A DNA stretch of 64,000 bases from Flavobacteriales bacterium (GTDB taxonomy: Bacteria > Bacteroidota > Bacteroidia > Flavobacteriales_G > Salibacteraceae), in NCBI GenBank assembly GCA_013204105.1, contig JABMOM010000023.1, forward strand, positions 1 through 64,000. Reading direction: 5' to 3'. The position numbers were made by a program, and so were the translations under genes. Under the pieces are notes generated by a model, which worked only from the letters and a program-made list of their open reading frames with translations, had not been told where the DNA came from and made no database searches. This document shows positions 39,956-49,495 of this stretch, piece by piece (within the stretch, counting starts at the first letter, position 1; every line of letters begins with the position of its first letter).

Positions 39956-41224
39956 TCATTTGGAGGGGAGCACTTTGGTGCTCACTTCCCCGAAGCCGAT
40001 GCGTACACCATCCTTTTCACAATAACCACGCATGATGACCGTATCACCGTCTTGGATGAATTTGCGTTCAGAACTATCCTTCAACTTCAAGGGCTTTGTG
40101 CCCCTCCAACTCAATTCTAACATCGAACCGTAACTCGAAGGATCCGGACCGCTAATGGTTCCGGAGGCGAGCATGTCACCGCCATTCATGTTGCAGCCGT
40201 TTACTGTATGGTGCGCGAGTTGTTGCACCATGTTCCAGTACATATGCTTGTAGTTGCTCTGGCTTACGATCGTTTCCTCCCCACCATCTGGCTTAATAAT
40301 CACATCCAATTTGATGTCGTAGTGGTGGTCTCCAGTGTATTCGAGGTAGGGAAGCACCTTCGGATCTTGTTGCGGACCTTTCACTTTGAACGGCTCCAAT
40401 GCGTCTAACGTCACCAACCAAGGTGAGATTGAGGATGCGAAGTTCTTGGACAGGAAAGGACCGAGTGGGACGTATTCCCAGGTCTGCATATCGCGCGCAC
40501 TCCAGTCGTTGAATATGCACATGCCGAAGATGTAATCCTTCGCCTCAGTAGTTGAAATGCGGTCTCCCATTGGTTTTCCCGGATAGGTCACAAAGGCCAT
40601 TTCCAATTCAAAGTCGAGCAACTTGGAAGGGCCATATACGGGAACCTCAGCATCTTGCGGCTTCTGCTGTCCAGCAGGACGGTGAATCGCTTCTCCACTC
40701 ATGACGATGGAAGAGGATCGTCCGTGATAGCCAACCGGGATGTGTTTCCAATTCGGAAGCAAGGCATTGTCGGGATCCCGAAACATAGTACCTACGTTTC
40801 TAGCGTGGTCCTCACTCGAATAAAAATCAGTGTAGTCGCCCACCTTCACAGGCATGTGCATGTCGAGCTCGTCAATCTTGACGAGGAAGAGCTCACGCTT
40901 TGTCTGGCTCTTTAGGTCATCCGACTCTGTGCTGAGTAAGTAGGAAACGCGCTCGCGCAGTTGACGGATCTTCTCATGTCCTAGGTTGAGCAAGTCGTTC
41001 ATGTGCGTGTTCTCAAAATGATGATGTGAGAACGTCTTAAGGTCGAGGAATCCAAAGTCATAGAGGGCAGATAGGTCAAGGGCATATTCTCCGATCGCAA
41101 CCCCTACTTTCTTTTCCCCCCCCTTTTTGGAGAGGATGCCAAACGGCAGATTTTGAATAGGGAAATCAGAGCCTTCGGGTATGTCTACCCAGCTTTCTCT
41201 TCTAGGATCATTGGATGGTAGCAT
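39956..41224 (-). CDS. fahA: Fumarylacetoacetase
   Basis: A 422-residue hydrolase splitting fumarylacetoacetate, the last step of tyrosine breakdown. The N-terminal part has VDIPEGSDFPIQNLPFG; the C-terminal catalytic fold has FYSSEDHARNVGTMFR and FGMCIFNDWSARDMQ, metal and substrate residues. ATG 41224 lies two bases after the glyA stop; the track TTG at 41230 is less likely. No other homogentisate-pathway gene is adjacent. Likely co-transcribed with glyA. Confidence 0.93.
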   Translation of the reverse strand: MLPSNDPRRESWVDIPEGSDFPIQNLPFGILSKKGGEKKVGVAIGEYALDLSALYDFGFLDLKTFSHHHFENTHMNDLLNLGHEKIRQLRERVSYLLSTESDDLKSQTKRELFLVKIDELDMHMPVKVGDYTDFYSSEDHARNVGTMFRDPDNALLPNWKHIPVGYHGRSSSIVMSGEAIHRPAGQQKPQDAEVPVYGPSKLLDFELEMAFVTYPGKPMGDRISTTEAKDYIFGMCIFNDWSARDMQTWEYVPLGPFLSKNFASSISPWLVTLDALEPFKVKGPQQDPKVLPYLEYTGDHHYDIKLDVIIKPDGGEETIVSQSNYKHMYWNMVQQLAHHTVNGCNMNGGDMLASGTISGPDPSSYGSMLELSWRGTKPLKLKDSSERKFIQDGDTVIMRGYCEKDGVRIGFGEVSTKVLPSK

Positions 41225-41226
41225 AA

Positions 41227-42510
41227 TCAATTCGTTTTGTGAGCGAAGAGCGGATACTTGCTCATTTCTTCATTTACTTCAGTGCGAACAGCGTCAATGA
41301 CGTCGGCATCTCCTTTGCTCGCAATCACGCGGTCGACGAGGTCAACAATCCAAGGAATCTGCTCCTCCGTAAGACCGCGCGTCGTCACAGCAGCGGTACC
41401 AACGCGGATACCTGAAGTGACGAATGGACTTTTGTCGTCAAAAGGTACCATATTCTTGTTCACCGTAATGTCTGCAGCAACCAATGCCGCTTCTGCTTCT
41501 TTACCGGTCACCCCTTTGTTCCGGAGGTCGATCAGCATCATGTGGTTATCTGTTCCTCCAGAAATCACTTTGTAGTCCTTGCTTACAAACGCTTCTGCCA
41601 TCACTTTGGCGTTCTTTACCACTTGTAGGCAGTAGTCCATATATTCATCGGTAAGCGCTTCACCATAGGCGACAGCCTTAGCTGCGATCACGTGCTCAAG
41701 CGGCCCGCCTTGGGTGCCTGGGAATACGCCACTGTCAAGGATGGAGCTCATCTTGCGAACCACACCCTTGGGCGTAGTCAGCCCCCATGGATTGTCAAAG
41801 TCTTTGCCCATCATGATCATGCCGCCACGTGGACCTCTCAAGGTCTTGTGCGTAGTGGTGGTCACCACATGGCAATGCGGCATCGGATCCGTCAAGATGC
41901 CCTTGGCGATCAATCCAGACGGGTGGGAAATATCAGCGAGCAATAAGGCGCCAACCGAATCGGCGATTTCACGCAAGCGCACATAATTCCAATCGCGGCT
42001 GTAGGCCGATGCACCGCAGATGATCATCTTGGGATTCACCTCCTTCGCTGTGGATGCTACCTTGTCGTAATCGACTACCCCAGTAGCTTCTTCCACACCG
42101 TAGAAATGACTCTTGTAGAGTTTTCCACTGAAATTTACCGGACTTCCGTGGGTCAAGTGACCACCATGCGAAAGGTCAAAACCGAGAATGGCATCTCCAG
42201 TGTTTAAGCAGGCAAGAAAGACCGCTGCATTGGCTTGTGCACCACTGTGTGGTTGTACGTTGACGTATTCCGCGTTGAACAAAGCCTTCGCTCGATCGAT
42301 CGCGATCTGCTCGGTTTGGTCCACTACTTCGCATCCGCCGTAATAGCGTTTGCCAGGATAGCCTTCAGCGTACTTGTTGGTCAGCACGGATCCCATCGCT
42401 TCCATTACCTGGTCGCTGACGAAATTCTCAGAGGCGATCAATTCGATGCCGTGTTCTTGTCGTTCTCGTTCTAATTGAATGAGGTCAAATACCTGCTGAT
42501 CACGCTTCAT
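41227..42510 (-). CDS. glyA: Serine hydroxymethyltransferase
   Basis: A 427-residue PLP enzyme interconverting serine and glycine with one-carbon transfer to tetrahydrofolate. The PLP lysine is in [13 protein letters not shown]. The start [30 protein letters not shown] is typical. A TACATTTG element lies upstream at 42555-42562 (minus). It leads into fahA. FolD, another tetrahydrofolate enzyme, is at 58135. Confidence 0.97.
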   Translation of the reverse strand: MKRDQQVFDLIQLERERQEHGIELIASENFVSDQVMEAMGSVLTNKYAEGYPGKRYYGGCEVVDQTEQIAIDRAKALFNAEYVNVQPHSGAQANAAVFLACLNTGDAILGFDLSHGGHLTHGSPVNFSGKLYKSHFYGVEEATGVVDYDKVASTAKEVNPKMIICGASAYSRDWNYVRLREIADSVGALLLADISHPSGLIAKGILTDPMPHCHVVTTTTHKTLRGPRGGMIMMGKDFDNPWGLTTPKGVVRKMSSILDSGVFPGTQGGPLEHVIAAKAVAYGEALTDEYMDYCLQVVKNAKVMAEAFVSKDYKVISGGTDNHMMLIDLRNKGVTGKEAEAALVAADITVNKNMVPFDDKSPFVTSGIRVGTAAVTTRGLTEEQIPWIVDLVDRVIASKGDADVIDAVRTEVNEEMSKYPLFAHKTN

Positions 42511-42554
42511 AAAGTGTAAATTAGTCCATTGTGAATTCCCGATTTCGGAAGGGA

Positions 42555-42562
42555 CAAATGTA
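42555..42562 (-). promoter_or_regulatory. -7 promoter element of glyA
   Basis: TACATTTG on the minus strand fits TAnnTTTG, 44 bases before ATG 42510. It faces the divergent gene at 42573 with a short shared region. Confidence 0.55.
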
Positions 42563-42572
42563 GTGAAACCCT

Positions 42573-43166
42573 ATGCAAAATAGCAGAAAACAGACGCTTC
42601 CTTCTTGGCTTTCTTGGCTGTTTGTAGTCATCTTTCTGGCGCATTTCACGGCCATCGTCATTCATCAATTCGGAAAGAGTACACTTCCTGGCCGCATCGT
42701 GGAAGTTGCCGATCGCTACGCATCCCCATGGTTCTTTCAGAATTATGAGATGTTTGCCCCGGAACCCCATACCCAGATCAACAAGTTTGTATACCGCGCA
42801 AAAAGCCACGGTGAATGGTCCACGTGGAAGGATCCTGTCTACCCCCACCTGCAAGATCTTTGGTCGAATCGATTTGGACACGGCGGAGATATGTACCGCA
42901 TCATCGGAGGCATCGCTGATAAGCTATACGAGGGTCAGCATTTCATAGGATTTTTGGAAGCACCGACACCAGAACAATGCTTTGGTCTTCCTGGCTTCCA
43001 GGTAGCCGAACGCTATGTGTTGCGGCAATCGGAATACGCGGATGATCCTGGACTAGAGGGCTTTCAGGTGGGCGTATTGACAGAAGTGCATCACATGACC
43101 GAAGCAGGTGAAGTACGCGTTTTATACCTATTCCAACCTTACCCAGAAAAGACGGTAGAGCGATGA
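42573..43166 (+). CDS. Membrane-anchored protein, DUF5819-like
   Basis: A 197-residue protein with one N-terminal membrane helix (WLSWLFVVIFLAHFTAIVI). The FFQNYEMFAPEPH region resembles the aromatic-proline motif of DUF5819-type proteins that accompany HTTM domains. No enzyme motif is visible. Its stop overlaps the ATG of the next gene (ATGA). The pair is likely one functional unit; the role is unknown. Confidence 0.7.
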   Translation: MQNSRKQTLPSWLSWLFVVIFLAHFTAIVIHQFGKSTLPGRIVEVADRYASPWFFQNYEMFAPEPHTQINKFVYRAKSHGEWSTWKDPVYPHLQDLWSNRFGHGGDMYRIIGGIADKLYEGQHFIGFLEAPTPEQCFGLPGFQVAERYVLRQSEYADDPGLEGFQVGVLTEVHHMTEAGEVRVLYLFQPYPEKTVER

Positions 43167-44047
43167 GGCGCCTGAACGATACATGGGTGCGTTGGCAGAG
43201 TAAATTGGAGATCCTTCCAGTGTCCGAAGTCTTCATTCGCGCCATCTACCTCACTTTGATCTGGAGCACCATCAAGCTGCTCCTCATTGGTGATGTCGTT
43301 TGGGGAGAGGAATGGTTGCATGTGCTCTACACCCCTTTCGGAAACATCGATCGCTTTGCGATGATCTTAAATGAAACAGCGGTCAGGCCGTATTACTTGT
43401 GGTTTGTTGTTCCCTTTCTCGCATTGCTGATCGGTGGATTGTTGGGCCTCCACAATTTCTTCACACGTGCTGTTGTATGGTACCTCTACGTAGCCTTGCA
43501 CTTTGGCAATGTCGAGATAAGCACAGGTGGTCACCACTTGTACCAGCAATTGCTCTTCTTCCACATCTTATTTTTCCGAGTGAGCGATCGTGCAGGTGGA
43601 ATCTGGGCCGCCACAAGAAGACTGCTACACCACCTTGGGTTTTACGCTATTTGGGTCAACATCGCCCTCCTTTACTTTGCATCTGCTTATTGGAAGACCT
43701 TCGGAGAAATGTGGTTCAGCGGACAAGCCATGCTGATGTCCATATCCTTCGAGGCCTATAGTTTTCCAGGCATCCTGGCGCTCCTTCCTTCTAACACCTG
43801 GTACCTGCTTATAGGTACTTACGCCGTGTTTGCCTACCAACTCCTTTTTGCGATAGCCATTTGGATAAAACCCGTTCGCAAACCTTTCTTACTCTTTGGA
43901 TTGCTCTTCCACCTTTCCATCGTGTTCATCGTGGGCCTGGCTGATTTTGGGGTATTCATGATAGCGAGCTACAGCATCTTTCTCGCGCCTTCCGACGCCC
44001 GCATGCTTATGGAGCGCTTATCCGTAATCCGACTGAGTCGAAAGTGA
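43163..44047 (+). CDS. HTTM-like multi-pass membrane protein
   Basis: A 294-residue protein with six or more transmembrane segments. HFGNVEISTGGHHLYQQLLFF and YWKTFGEMWFSGQAMLMSI recall the HTTM domain, a bacterial relative of vitamin-K-dependent gamma-carboxylase membrane parts. The catalytic lysine of the carboxylase cannot be assigned. It overlaps the preceding gene by four bases. Function is unknown. Confidence 0.7.
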   Translation: MRRLNDTWVRWQSKLEILPVSEVFIRAIYLTLIWSTIKLLLIGDVVWGEEWLHVLYTPFGNIDRFAMILNETAVRPYYLWFVVPFLALLIGGLLGLHNFFTRAVVWYLYVALHFGNVEISTGGHHLYQQLLFFHILFFRVSDRAGGIWAATRRLLHHLGFYAIWVNIALLYFASAYWKTFGEMWFSGQAMLMSISFEAYSFPGILALLPSNTWYLLIGTYAVFAYQLLFAIAIWIKPVRKPFLLFGLLFHLSIVFIVGLADFGVFMIASYSIFLAPSDARMLMERLSVIRLSRK

Positions 44048-44085
44048 TAGGCAGAGGAATTGAAGGGCGTGCCCACGCACTTGCA

Positions 44086-44152
44086 GCGCGCGGTCGGGCT
44101 ATCTGCTATAGTCTCGCCTTCGGCGAGAGCTGCCGCTCCTATCCCTCACGCG
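44086..44152. repeat. Bacteroidetes-type intergenic element with variable hairpin
   Basis: Conserved-looking edges GCGCGGTCGGGCTATCTGCT and GCCGCTCCTATCCCTCACG frame a hairpin TCTCGCC-TTC-GGCGAGA (44112-44128). The same frame (GGGCTxTCxGCT ... CCTATCCCTxACGCG) occurs, as I recall, in many Bacteroidetes genomes. It lies between the convergent HTTM-like and dapB genes, seven bases from the dapB stop, and may act as a bidirectional terminator. Confidence 0.6.
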
Positions 44153-44158
44153 TTGGGA

Positions 44159-44872
44159 TTAGCCCAACATATCTTCCATGGTAAAAAATCCGTGCTGTCC
44201 TTGCAGAAATTCAGCAGCGAGCACGGCGCCAAGTGCAAAGCCTTTTCTCGACTTCGCGGCATGTTTGATCTCAATCCTATCGATGTCGCTATCATAGCGC
44301 ACCACGTGGGTGCCCTTGACATCCTTTTCGCGCAATGCTTCGATCTCAATCTCATCATTTCCAGGATTGTCTTCCTTCAGCTTCCATCCACTCAAGTCAG
44401 GAATCGCCTTGAGGATTTGATCGGCCGTGGTAATGGCCGTGCCACTCGGAGCATCCTTTTTTTCCGTGTGATGCACTTCTTGGATCGAAACCTTGTAATC
44501 GGGCTGATCGTTCATCAATTCCGCTAGGCGTCGGTTGATTTGCCAAAACAGATGGACACCCACGCTGAAGTTGGATGCCCAGAAAAAGCTGCCGTGGTAT
44601 TTTTCTTGCCAACGCTCCACTTTATCCATGTAATCGTACCAGCCAGTAGTTCCTGTAACCAGCGAGAAACCGTTTTCCATGCAGTACTTGAAGTTCTCCA
44701 AAGCCGAAGCGGGGTTGGTGAATTCGATGCACACGTCAGCTTCGTTCAGTTGATCCCAATCTTTATCGGGAGACGAAGATGTGAGCCTTGCTATGATGGT
44801 ATGACCGCGCGCAACTGCGATTTCTTCGATGGTTGCGCCCATTTTGCCATAGCCAATGATCCCAATGTTCAT
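44159..44872 (-). CDS. dapB: 4-Hydroxy-tetrahydrodipicolinate reductase
   Basis: A 237-residue enzyme of the diaminopimelate/lysine pathway. The N-terminal Rossmann GIIGYGKMGATIEE binds NAD(P)H, and the catalytic block is HHTEKKDAPSGTA. It lies downstream of the DUF5683 and parAB genes. In many Bacteroidetes lepB follows dapB; here the run ends in a palindromic element. Confidence 0.95.
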   Translation of the reverse strand: MNIGIIGYGKMGATIEEIAVARGHTIIARLTSSSPDKDWDQLNEADVCIEFTNPASALENFKYCMENGFSLVTGTTGWYDYMDKVERWQEKYHGSFFWASNFSVGVHLFWQINRRLAELMNDQPDYKVSIQEVHHTEKKDAPSGTAITTADQILKAIPDLSGWKLKEDNPGNDEIEIEALREKDVKGTHVVRYDSDIDRIEIKHAAKSRKGFALGAVLAAEFLQGQHGFFTMEDMLG

Positions 44873-44920
44873 GATCGTAGAATAGGTGTTCGGTGTAGTG
44901 TTATCTCTAAAGAATTTCTA

Positions 44921-45511
44921 CTAAAATCGGAAATTCAGGGTTAATCCACTCATTATTTGTTGATTGGCGCCCCGTTGGAGCGTCGGTTGCCACTCCATGC
45001 TCAGGTCATCACCCACATCAAAAGACGACAAGTGCGCATCTACCGTAGCATCGATAATTTGCAGACCGTAGATGGCAAGGAAGCCGATGACGGAGTACTC
45101 CATGTTTTGACGACTTTGATCAGAAGCTGCGCGCAATTGAGAAGTGCTGACTCCTTGAATGGCGTAGTTAGAGGGCACATAGTCTGGATCGTCTTGATTC
45201 AACTCATTCAGGTAGGCATCCCGATAGTCGACATAATACCGTCGGTTGTCAAAATACAAGTAGACAGCGGTCGCCATAGCTCCGTATACGATGGGAAGCT
45301 TCCAATACTTTCGATTGTAGATCTGCCCTGCTCCAGGCAACACTGCGGAATACAAAGAGGCCTTTTTGGGATTGCGAATGGGCTTTTCCTTTTTCGCGCT
45401 TTTCTCCTGTGTTTCGGATCTTGTGGAGTCAGGGGCTTGCGCATGCACCGTGCATGTACAGGCAAGCAAGGCCAATGAGAAAATCAGTTGGTATATGTGC
45501 GCGGACCGCAT
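44921..45511 (-). CDS. DUF5683 domain-containing protein
   Basis: A 196-residue exported protein. The signal peptide is MRSAHIYQLIFSLALLACTCTVHAQ. The KKASLYSAVLPGAGQIYNRKYWKLP region is the DUF5683 hallmark, followed by membrane-prone segments. ATG 45511 is preferred to 45535. It sits between parB and dapB, a fixed Bacteroidetes neighbourhood, but its function is unknown. Confidence 0.88.
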   Translation of the reverse strand: MRSAHIYQLIFSLALLACTCTVHAQAPDSTRSETQEKSAKKEKPIRNPKKASLYSAVLPGAGQIYNRKYWKLPIVYGAMATAVYLYFDNRRYYVDYRDAYLNELNQDDPDYVPSNYAIQGVSTSQLRAASDQSRQNMEYSVIGFLAIYGLQIIDATVDAHLSSFDVGDDLSMEWQPTLQRGANQQIMSGLTLNFRF

Positions 45512-45553
45512 ACGTCTCGTGCAAAGTAACGCCAATTCGGACGGCGTATTCTG

Positions 45554-46459
45554 CTAATAATTGTAATTCTGACCGGAGCTTTGAAGCAACAGGATGAGTC
45601 GGTTCAAGTCGTGTTCATTGACGAAGTCGATCACGATTTTTCCGTTCCCATTTGGAAGGAATTTCATATCCACTTTGGCATTGAGCAGTTGACTGATGCT
45701 GTATTTAGCGTCTCGGTAGTACTCCTTTTTCTGCTCAGATTCCGTGGCGTCCAACTTAGGGCGCTTGGCTTTTCGGGCAAGGTTTTCGACGTCACGCACG
45801 CTCAATACTTCATCGATGATTCGTTCGAAGATCTCTATCTGTTTGGCCTGATCATCCACATTGATCAGCGCACGCGCGTGCCCCATGCTGATGACTCCCT
45901 TGGTCAAGGCCATCTGAATGTCAACAGGTAACTTGAGTAGGCGAAGGAAGTTGGTGATGTTTGAACGACTCTTGCTGATCTTTTCGCTGAGGCCTTCATG
46001 GGTTAGGTCACACTCATCGATCAAACGCTTGTAGCTGATCGCTACCTCAATGGGGTTTAGGTCTTCGCGTTGAATGTTCTCTACCAAAGCCAATTCAAGC
46101 ATCGCTTGATCATTCGCAACCCGTACATAGGCAGGAATGGAAACCAGTCCCGCTAGTTGAGAAGCGCGAAAACGGCGCTCACCACTGATGAGTTGGTACT
46201 TGTCGTTGCCGACCTTTCGCACGGTCACGGGCTGAATAACGCCATGCAATCGAATGCTTTCTGCGAGCTCCTCTAATGCGTTGCTTTCAAACCTTGTTCG
46301 AGGTTGAAAAGGGTTCGCTTCAATCTGGGAAATGCTGATCTCAGTCGTGCTGCCTACGCTAGCACCTGAAATGCCAGCAGATTGCGTGATGTCTGTCTCT
46401 TCGTGTTCAAGGAGGGCGCTGAGGCCACGCCCGAGAGCACTCTTCTTAGGATTCGCCAT
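45554..46459 (-). CDS. parB: Chromosome partitioning protein ParB
   Basis: A 301-residue CTP-dependent clamp protein that loads at parS sites and spreads. The N-terminus is ALGRGLSALL, the CTPase motif is GERRFRASQLAG, and the helix-turn-helix spans about 150-185. A C-terminal dimerisation domain follows. Its ATG overlaps the parA stop by 14 bases. No parS palindrome (TGTTTCACGTGAAACA) was seen by eye in the surrounding bases. Confidence 0.95.
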   Translation of the reverse strand: MANPKKSALGRGLSALLEHEETDITQSAGISGASVGSTTEISISQIEANPFQPRTRFESNALEELAESIRLHGVIQPVTVRKVGNDKYQLISGERRFRASQLAGLVSIPAYVRVANDQAMLELALVENIQREDLNPIEVAISYKRLIDECDLTHEGLSEKISKSRSNITNFLRLLKLPVDIQMALTKGVISMGHARALINVDDQAKQIEIFERIIDEVLSVRDVENLARKAKRPKLDATESEQKKEYYRDAKYSISQLLNAKVDMKFLPNGNGKIVIDFVNEHDLNRLILLLQSSGQNYNY

Positions 46460-47264
46460 TGTATTCCTCCACTATTTTATCCTTCTCACTGATGCGTGTC
46501 ATGTCATTCTTCTGAAGGATTTCTCGCGCCAAATTTAGATAATTGACAGAGCCTGAACTGGATGCGTCATGCGAAATGATCGTTTCACCGTGCGACGGAG
46601 CTTCGCCCAAACGCGTGTTGCGGTGAATGATGGTATCGAAGACCAATTGCTGAAAGTGCATCTTGACTTCTTCCACCACTTGATTGGCCAATCGAAGGCG
46701 CTGATCGTACATCGTTAGCAACAAGCCTTCGATGTCGAGATCTTGGTTCAAGCGGCTCTGGACGATCTTGATGGTGTTCAACAGCTTGCCCAATCCTTCC
46801 AAAGCAAAGTATTCACACTGCACGGGAACGATCACGCTGTCTGCTGCGGTCAAGGCATTGACCGTGATGAGGCCGAGGGAAGGGGAGCAGTCCACGATGA
46901 TGAAGTCGTAGTCGTCCTTGATCTTGTTCAAGGCCATGCGCATCATGCGCTCACGGTTGGGAAGGTTGATCATTTCAATCTCTGCACCGACCAAGTCAAT
47001 GTGTGCCGGAAGAATATCGAGGTTGGGGCTCTGCGTATGCAGTACAATGTCCTTTGGCTCCACTTGGTTGATGATGCACTCATAGATGCTGGTGCGCACG
47101 TTGCGTGGATCGAAACCTACCCCTGACGTAGCATTTGCCTGTGGATCGGCGTCTACGATGAGGGTCTTCTTCTCCAGTACACCCAAGGCGGCCGCAAGGT
47201 TGATGCTGGTGGTAGTCTTACCGACACCGCCTTTCTGATTCGCGATTGCAATGATCTTTCCCAT
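46446..47264 (-). CDS. parA: Chromosome partitioning ATPase ParA
   Basis: A 272-residue deviant-Walker ATPase that drives origin segregation with ParB. The P-loop NQKGGVGKTT is at residues about 9-18; the downstream DADPQ and DCSPSLGLIT are ParA features. It is 3 bases from the metal-dependent hydrolase stop and overlaps parB. Confidence 0.96.
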   Translation of the reverse strand: MGKIIAIANQKGGVGKTTTSINLAAALGVLEKKTLIVDADPQANATSGVGFDPRNVRTSIYECIINQVEPKDIVLHTQSPNLDILPAHIDLVGAEIEMINLPNRERMMRMALNKIKDDYDFIIVDCSPSLGLITVNALTAADSVIVPVQCEYFALEGLGKLLNTIKIVQSRLNQDLDIEGLLLTMYDQRLRLANQVVEEVKMHFQQLVFDTIIHRNTRLGEAPSHGETIISHDASSSGSVNYLNLAREILQKNDMTRISEKDKIVEEYNGES

Positions 47265-47267
47265 GTC

Positions 47268-47948
47268 TTACAATTCTTTGGTAGCGCCAATTTCCATCAG
47301 CGTGAGGTTCTTACGGGTCTTGGCGAAAAGATCTTTCACGCTTTCGTGATCGATCTGTATGTATCCAAACGTGTCGAAATGCATTCCGATAATGTCCGGG
47401 CAGTTCAAAAAGTCTGAGGCCTTGGTCGCGTCGACCGGCCCCATGGTAAAGTTGTCTCCGATCGGCAGTATCGCCCAATCGATTGCATAGCGTTCCCCCA
47501 GCAAGCGCATTTCAGTATTCAATCCCGTGTCACCAGCGTAGTAAATGACCTTGTTGTCTACCTCCAGCATCCATCCTCCAGGGTTCCCACCGTATGTGCC
47601 ATCAGGCATCACGCTAGAGTGCGAAGCATATACATACTTGGCCCAGCCAAAGTCGAATTTCCAAGCACCACCAATGTTCATCGGATGGGTGTTCTTAATC
47701 CCTTTACCCTCATACCAAGAAACAATCTCAAAATTGCTGACCAAGGTGGCATGCGTGCGCTTCAAAATAGACTCTGCATCGGCGATGTGGTCTTCATGAC
47801 CGTGAGACAATAGAACGTAATCGCACTCGATCGCTTCCACATCGATTTCCTTCGCCAATTCATTCGGTGAAATGAACGGATCGAACAGAATCTTTGCCTT
47901 GGAGGTCTCCAAGAGAAAACAGGCATGTCCGAAGTAGGTAATGTTCAT
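47268..47948 (-). CDS. UPF0173 metal-dependent hydrolase
   Basis: A 226-residue metallo-beta-lactamase-fold protein. The HGHEDH motif supplies metal ligands, with further histidines in YASHSSV and GMHFDTFG. ATG 47948 (MNITYFGHACF) is preferred to 47975. It is upstream of parA in the same run. Substrate is unknown; the E. coli-like family name is UPF0173. Confidence 0.9.
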   Translation of the reverse strand: MNITYFGHACFLLETSKAKILFDPFISPNELAKEIDVEAIECDYVLLSHGHEDHIADAESILKRTHATLVSNFEIVSWYEGKGIKNTHPMNIGGAWKFDFGWAKYVYASHSSVMPDGTYGGNPGGWMLEVDNKVIYYAGDTGLNTEMRLLGERYAIDWAILPIGDNFTMGPVDATKASDFLNCPDIIGMHFDTFGYIQIDHESVKDLFAKTRKNLTLMEIGATKEL

Positions 47949-48059
47949 CAAGAAAGCTTTCTTTGCTGCACTCAAAGGTCTGCATAAATCTATTGAGAAA
48001 AGGTCCCGGGAACCTTGAGTTTATCCCGACTTTTTGAACAAAAATCTGTGAACTAGACT

Positions 48060-48584
48060 GTGATCACGATCATTAGTGGGACCAATCGTCCTGAGAACGT
48101 TAGCCTGCGTGTAGCGGGCGCAATACAGGAGTTATTAACAAGCATGGACATCGAGGTGCAACTCCTTGACCTGCAAAAGCTGCCGCGCGACTTTGCCTTT
48201 CGCAACGATGTATTCGGCAATCCTGATCCTGGATTTACAGCGATTGCAGAACAGTTCATTGCCAATGCGGAGAAGTTCATCTTCGTTGTGCCGGAATACA
48301 ATGGAAGCTTTCCCGGAGTATGCAAAACGTTCATCGATGCCATATGGCCAGAAGCGTTCAGAGGGAAAAAGGCAGCTTTGGTAGGACTGTCCTCTGGGAG
48401 GGCGGGTAACCTGCGTGGATTGGACCACCTGACCGGCATCTTGCATTACCTCAACATTGCTGTGCTTCCTTCAAAGGTCACCATCATGCACATTGATGAT
48501 CAGCTTGGGGATGAAGGTCACTTGACCGACGAAAAAACCTTGATGCAGCTTCAGCGACTCAGCGAAGCATTTGAAGCTTTTTAA
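48060..48584 (+). CDS. NAD(P)H-dependent FMN reductase family protein
   Basis: A 174-residue flavodoxin-fold protein. The phosphate-binding loop SGTNRPENVSLRV and the flavin motif PEYNGSFPGVCKTFID are typical of NADPH-dependent FMN reductases and azoreductase-like enzymes. Start is GTG 48060. Divergent from the hydrolase gene; its stop overlaps the glycosyltransferase stop by four bases. Substrate is unknown. Confidence 0.9.
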   Translation: MITIISGTNRPENVSLRVAGAIQELLTSMDIEVQLLDLQKLPRDFAFRNDVFGNPDPGFTAIAEQFIANAEKFIFVVPEYNGSFPGVCKTFIDAIWPEAFRGKKAALVGLSSGRAGNLRGLDHLTGILHYLNIAVLPSKVTIMHIDDQLGDEGHLTDEKTLMQLQRLSEAFEAF

Positions 48585-49390
48585 CGCAGCTTCAAGCGCA
48601 GCGCATCATTCACATGCCCTTCTTTCAAGTAGCTTTTGATCATGATCGTGCGCCACTTTCGGTGGAACGCTTTGGTCTGCGCCATGCTCACCTTGGGCCA
48701 AGACTTGATCTCCTTTTCAACCGCCGCATATCCCTTTTCTAAGCCCAGTAAATCGCTCATAGCAGAACCCTTGCGCGCGCGGTATTCGTAGATGACGTCC
48801 GAGACGTGGGTGTAGATGCCTTCATCTGCGATCGACAGAAAGAACAACAGGTCCTCGGCGTGTCGGATGGACGGATTGAATTGATAAATGACACCTTCTT
48901 TCCTTCGGATCATCCAAGTGATGCCAATGAAGCATTTCCCGCTGAGCGACAAGAGTTCTTCGAATACCCGGCCTTCGAATTCAGGTTGCTGCATGCCAAG
49001 CTCATTTCCAATGACGTCGATTCTTTGTACTGCTCCATCCACAAAGTCAACCTCCGGACGTTCTTGCATCACCTGAAGACGCCTGGAGATGCTGTCTTTC
49101 GGCAAGCGATCGTCGGCGTCTACGAAACATATGAATTCTCCGTTGGATGCAGCTAGGCCTGCGTTGCGCCCACCGCTAACGCCAAGGTTCTCTTCGAGAT
49201 GAATCACCTTAACTCGCCCATGGTTTTGGAGTTGAGACAAGATTTCATCGGTGCCGTCGGTGCTTCCATTGTCTACCACGATCCATTCCCACCGCTCATG
49301 CGTTTGAGCTAGGATAGAATCAGCGGTTTCCTTAAGAGTGGTCGCGCTGTTGTAAGCAGGGGTGATGATGGATACTAAAGGTGCATGCAT
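48581..49390 (-). CDS. Glycosyltransferase family 2
   Basis: A 269-residue GT-A glycosyltransferase. The nucleotide-sugar motif is VSIITPAYNSATTLKETADSI, and FVDADDRLP supplies the DxD-type metal site. No membrane helices, so probably cytoplasmic or peripheral. ATG 49390 (MHAPLVSII) is preferred to 49408. It is isolated, with no other glycan genes; acceptor unknown. Confidence 0.9.
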   Translation of the reverse strand: MHAPLVSIITPAYNSATTLKETADSILAQTHERWEWIVVDNGSTDGTDEILSQLQNHGRVKVIHLEENLGVSGGRNAGLAASNGEFICFVDADDRLPKDSISRRLQVMQERPEVDFVDGAVQRIDVIGNELGMQQPEFEGRVFEELLSLSGKCFIGITWMIRRKEGVIYQFNPSIRHAEDLLFFLSIADEGIYTHVSDVIYEYRARKGSAMSDLLGLEKGYAAVEKEIKSWPKVSMAQTKAFHRKWRTIMIKSYLKEGHVNDALRLKLR

Positions 49391-49436
49391 GGGGAAGCGT
49401 CCTCTCAAAAATACAGCATAGCCAACTTGCCTTAGC

Positions 49437-49470
49437 CAAAAAGAAAAAGCGCCCGATTACTCGGACGCCC
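49437..49470 (-). terminator. Rho-independent terminator after lolA
   Basis: On the minus strand GCGTCCGA, GTAA loop, TCGGGCGC (8 bp with one G-U), then TTTTTCTTTTT. It follows the lolA stop. Confidence 0.8.
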
Positions 49471-49495
49471 TTCTAACTTAGGTGAGTCAATGTTA

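Noticed and set aside
48000-48017. Quasi-palindrome AAGGTCCCGGGAACCTT
   Set aside because: Short and imperfect; no support as an operator beyond position between divergent genes.
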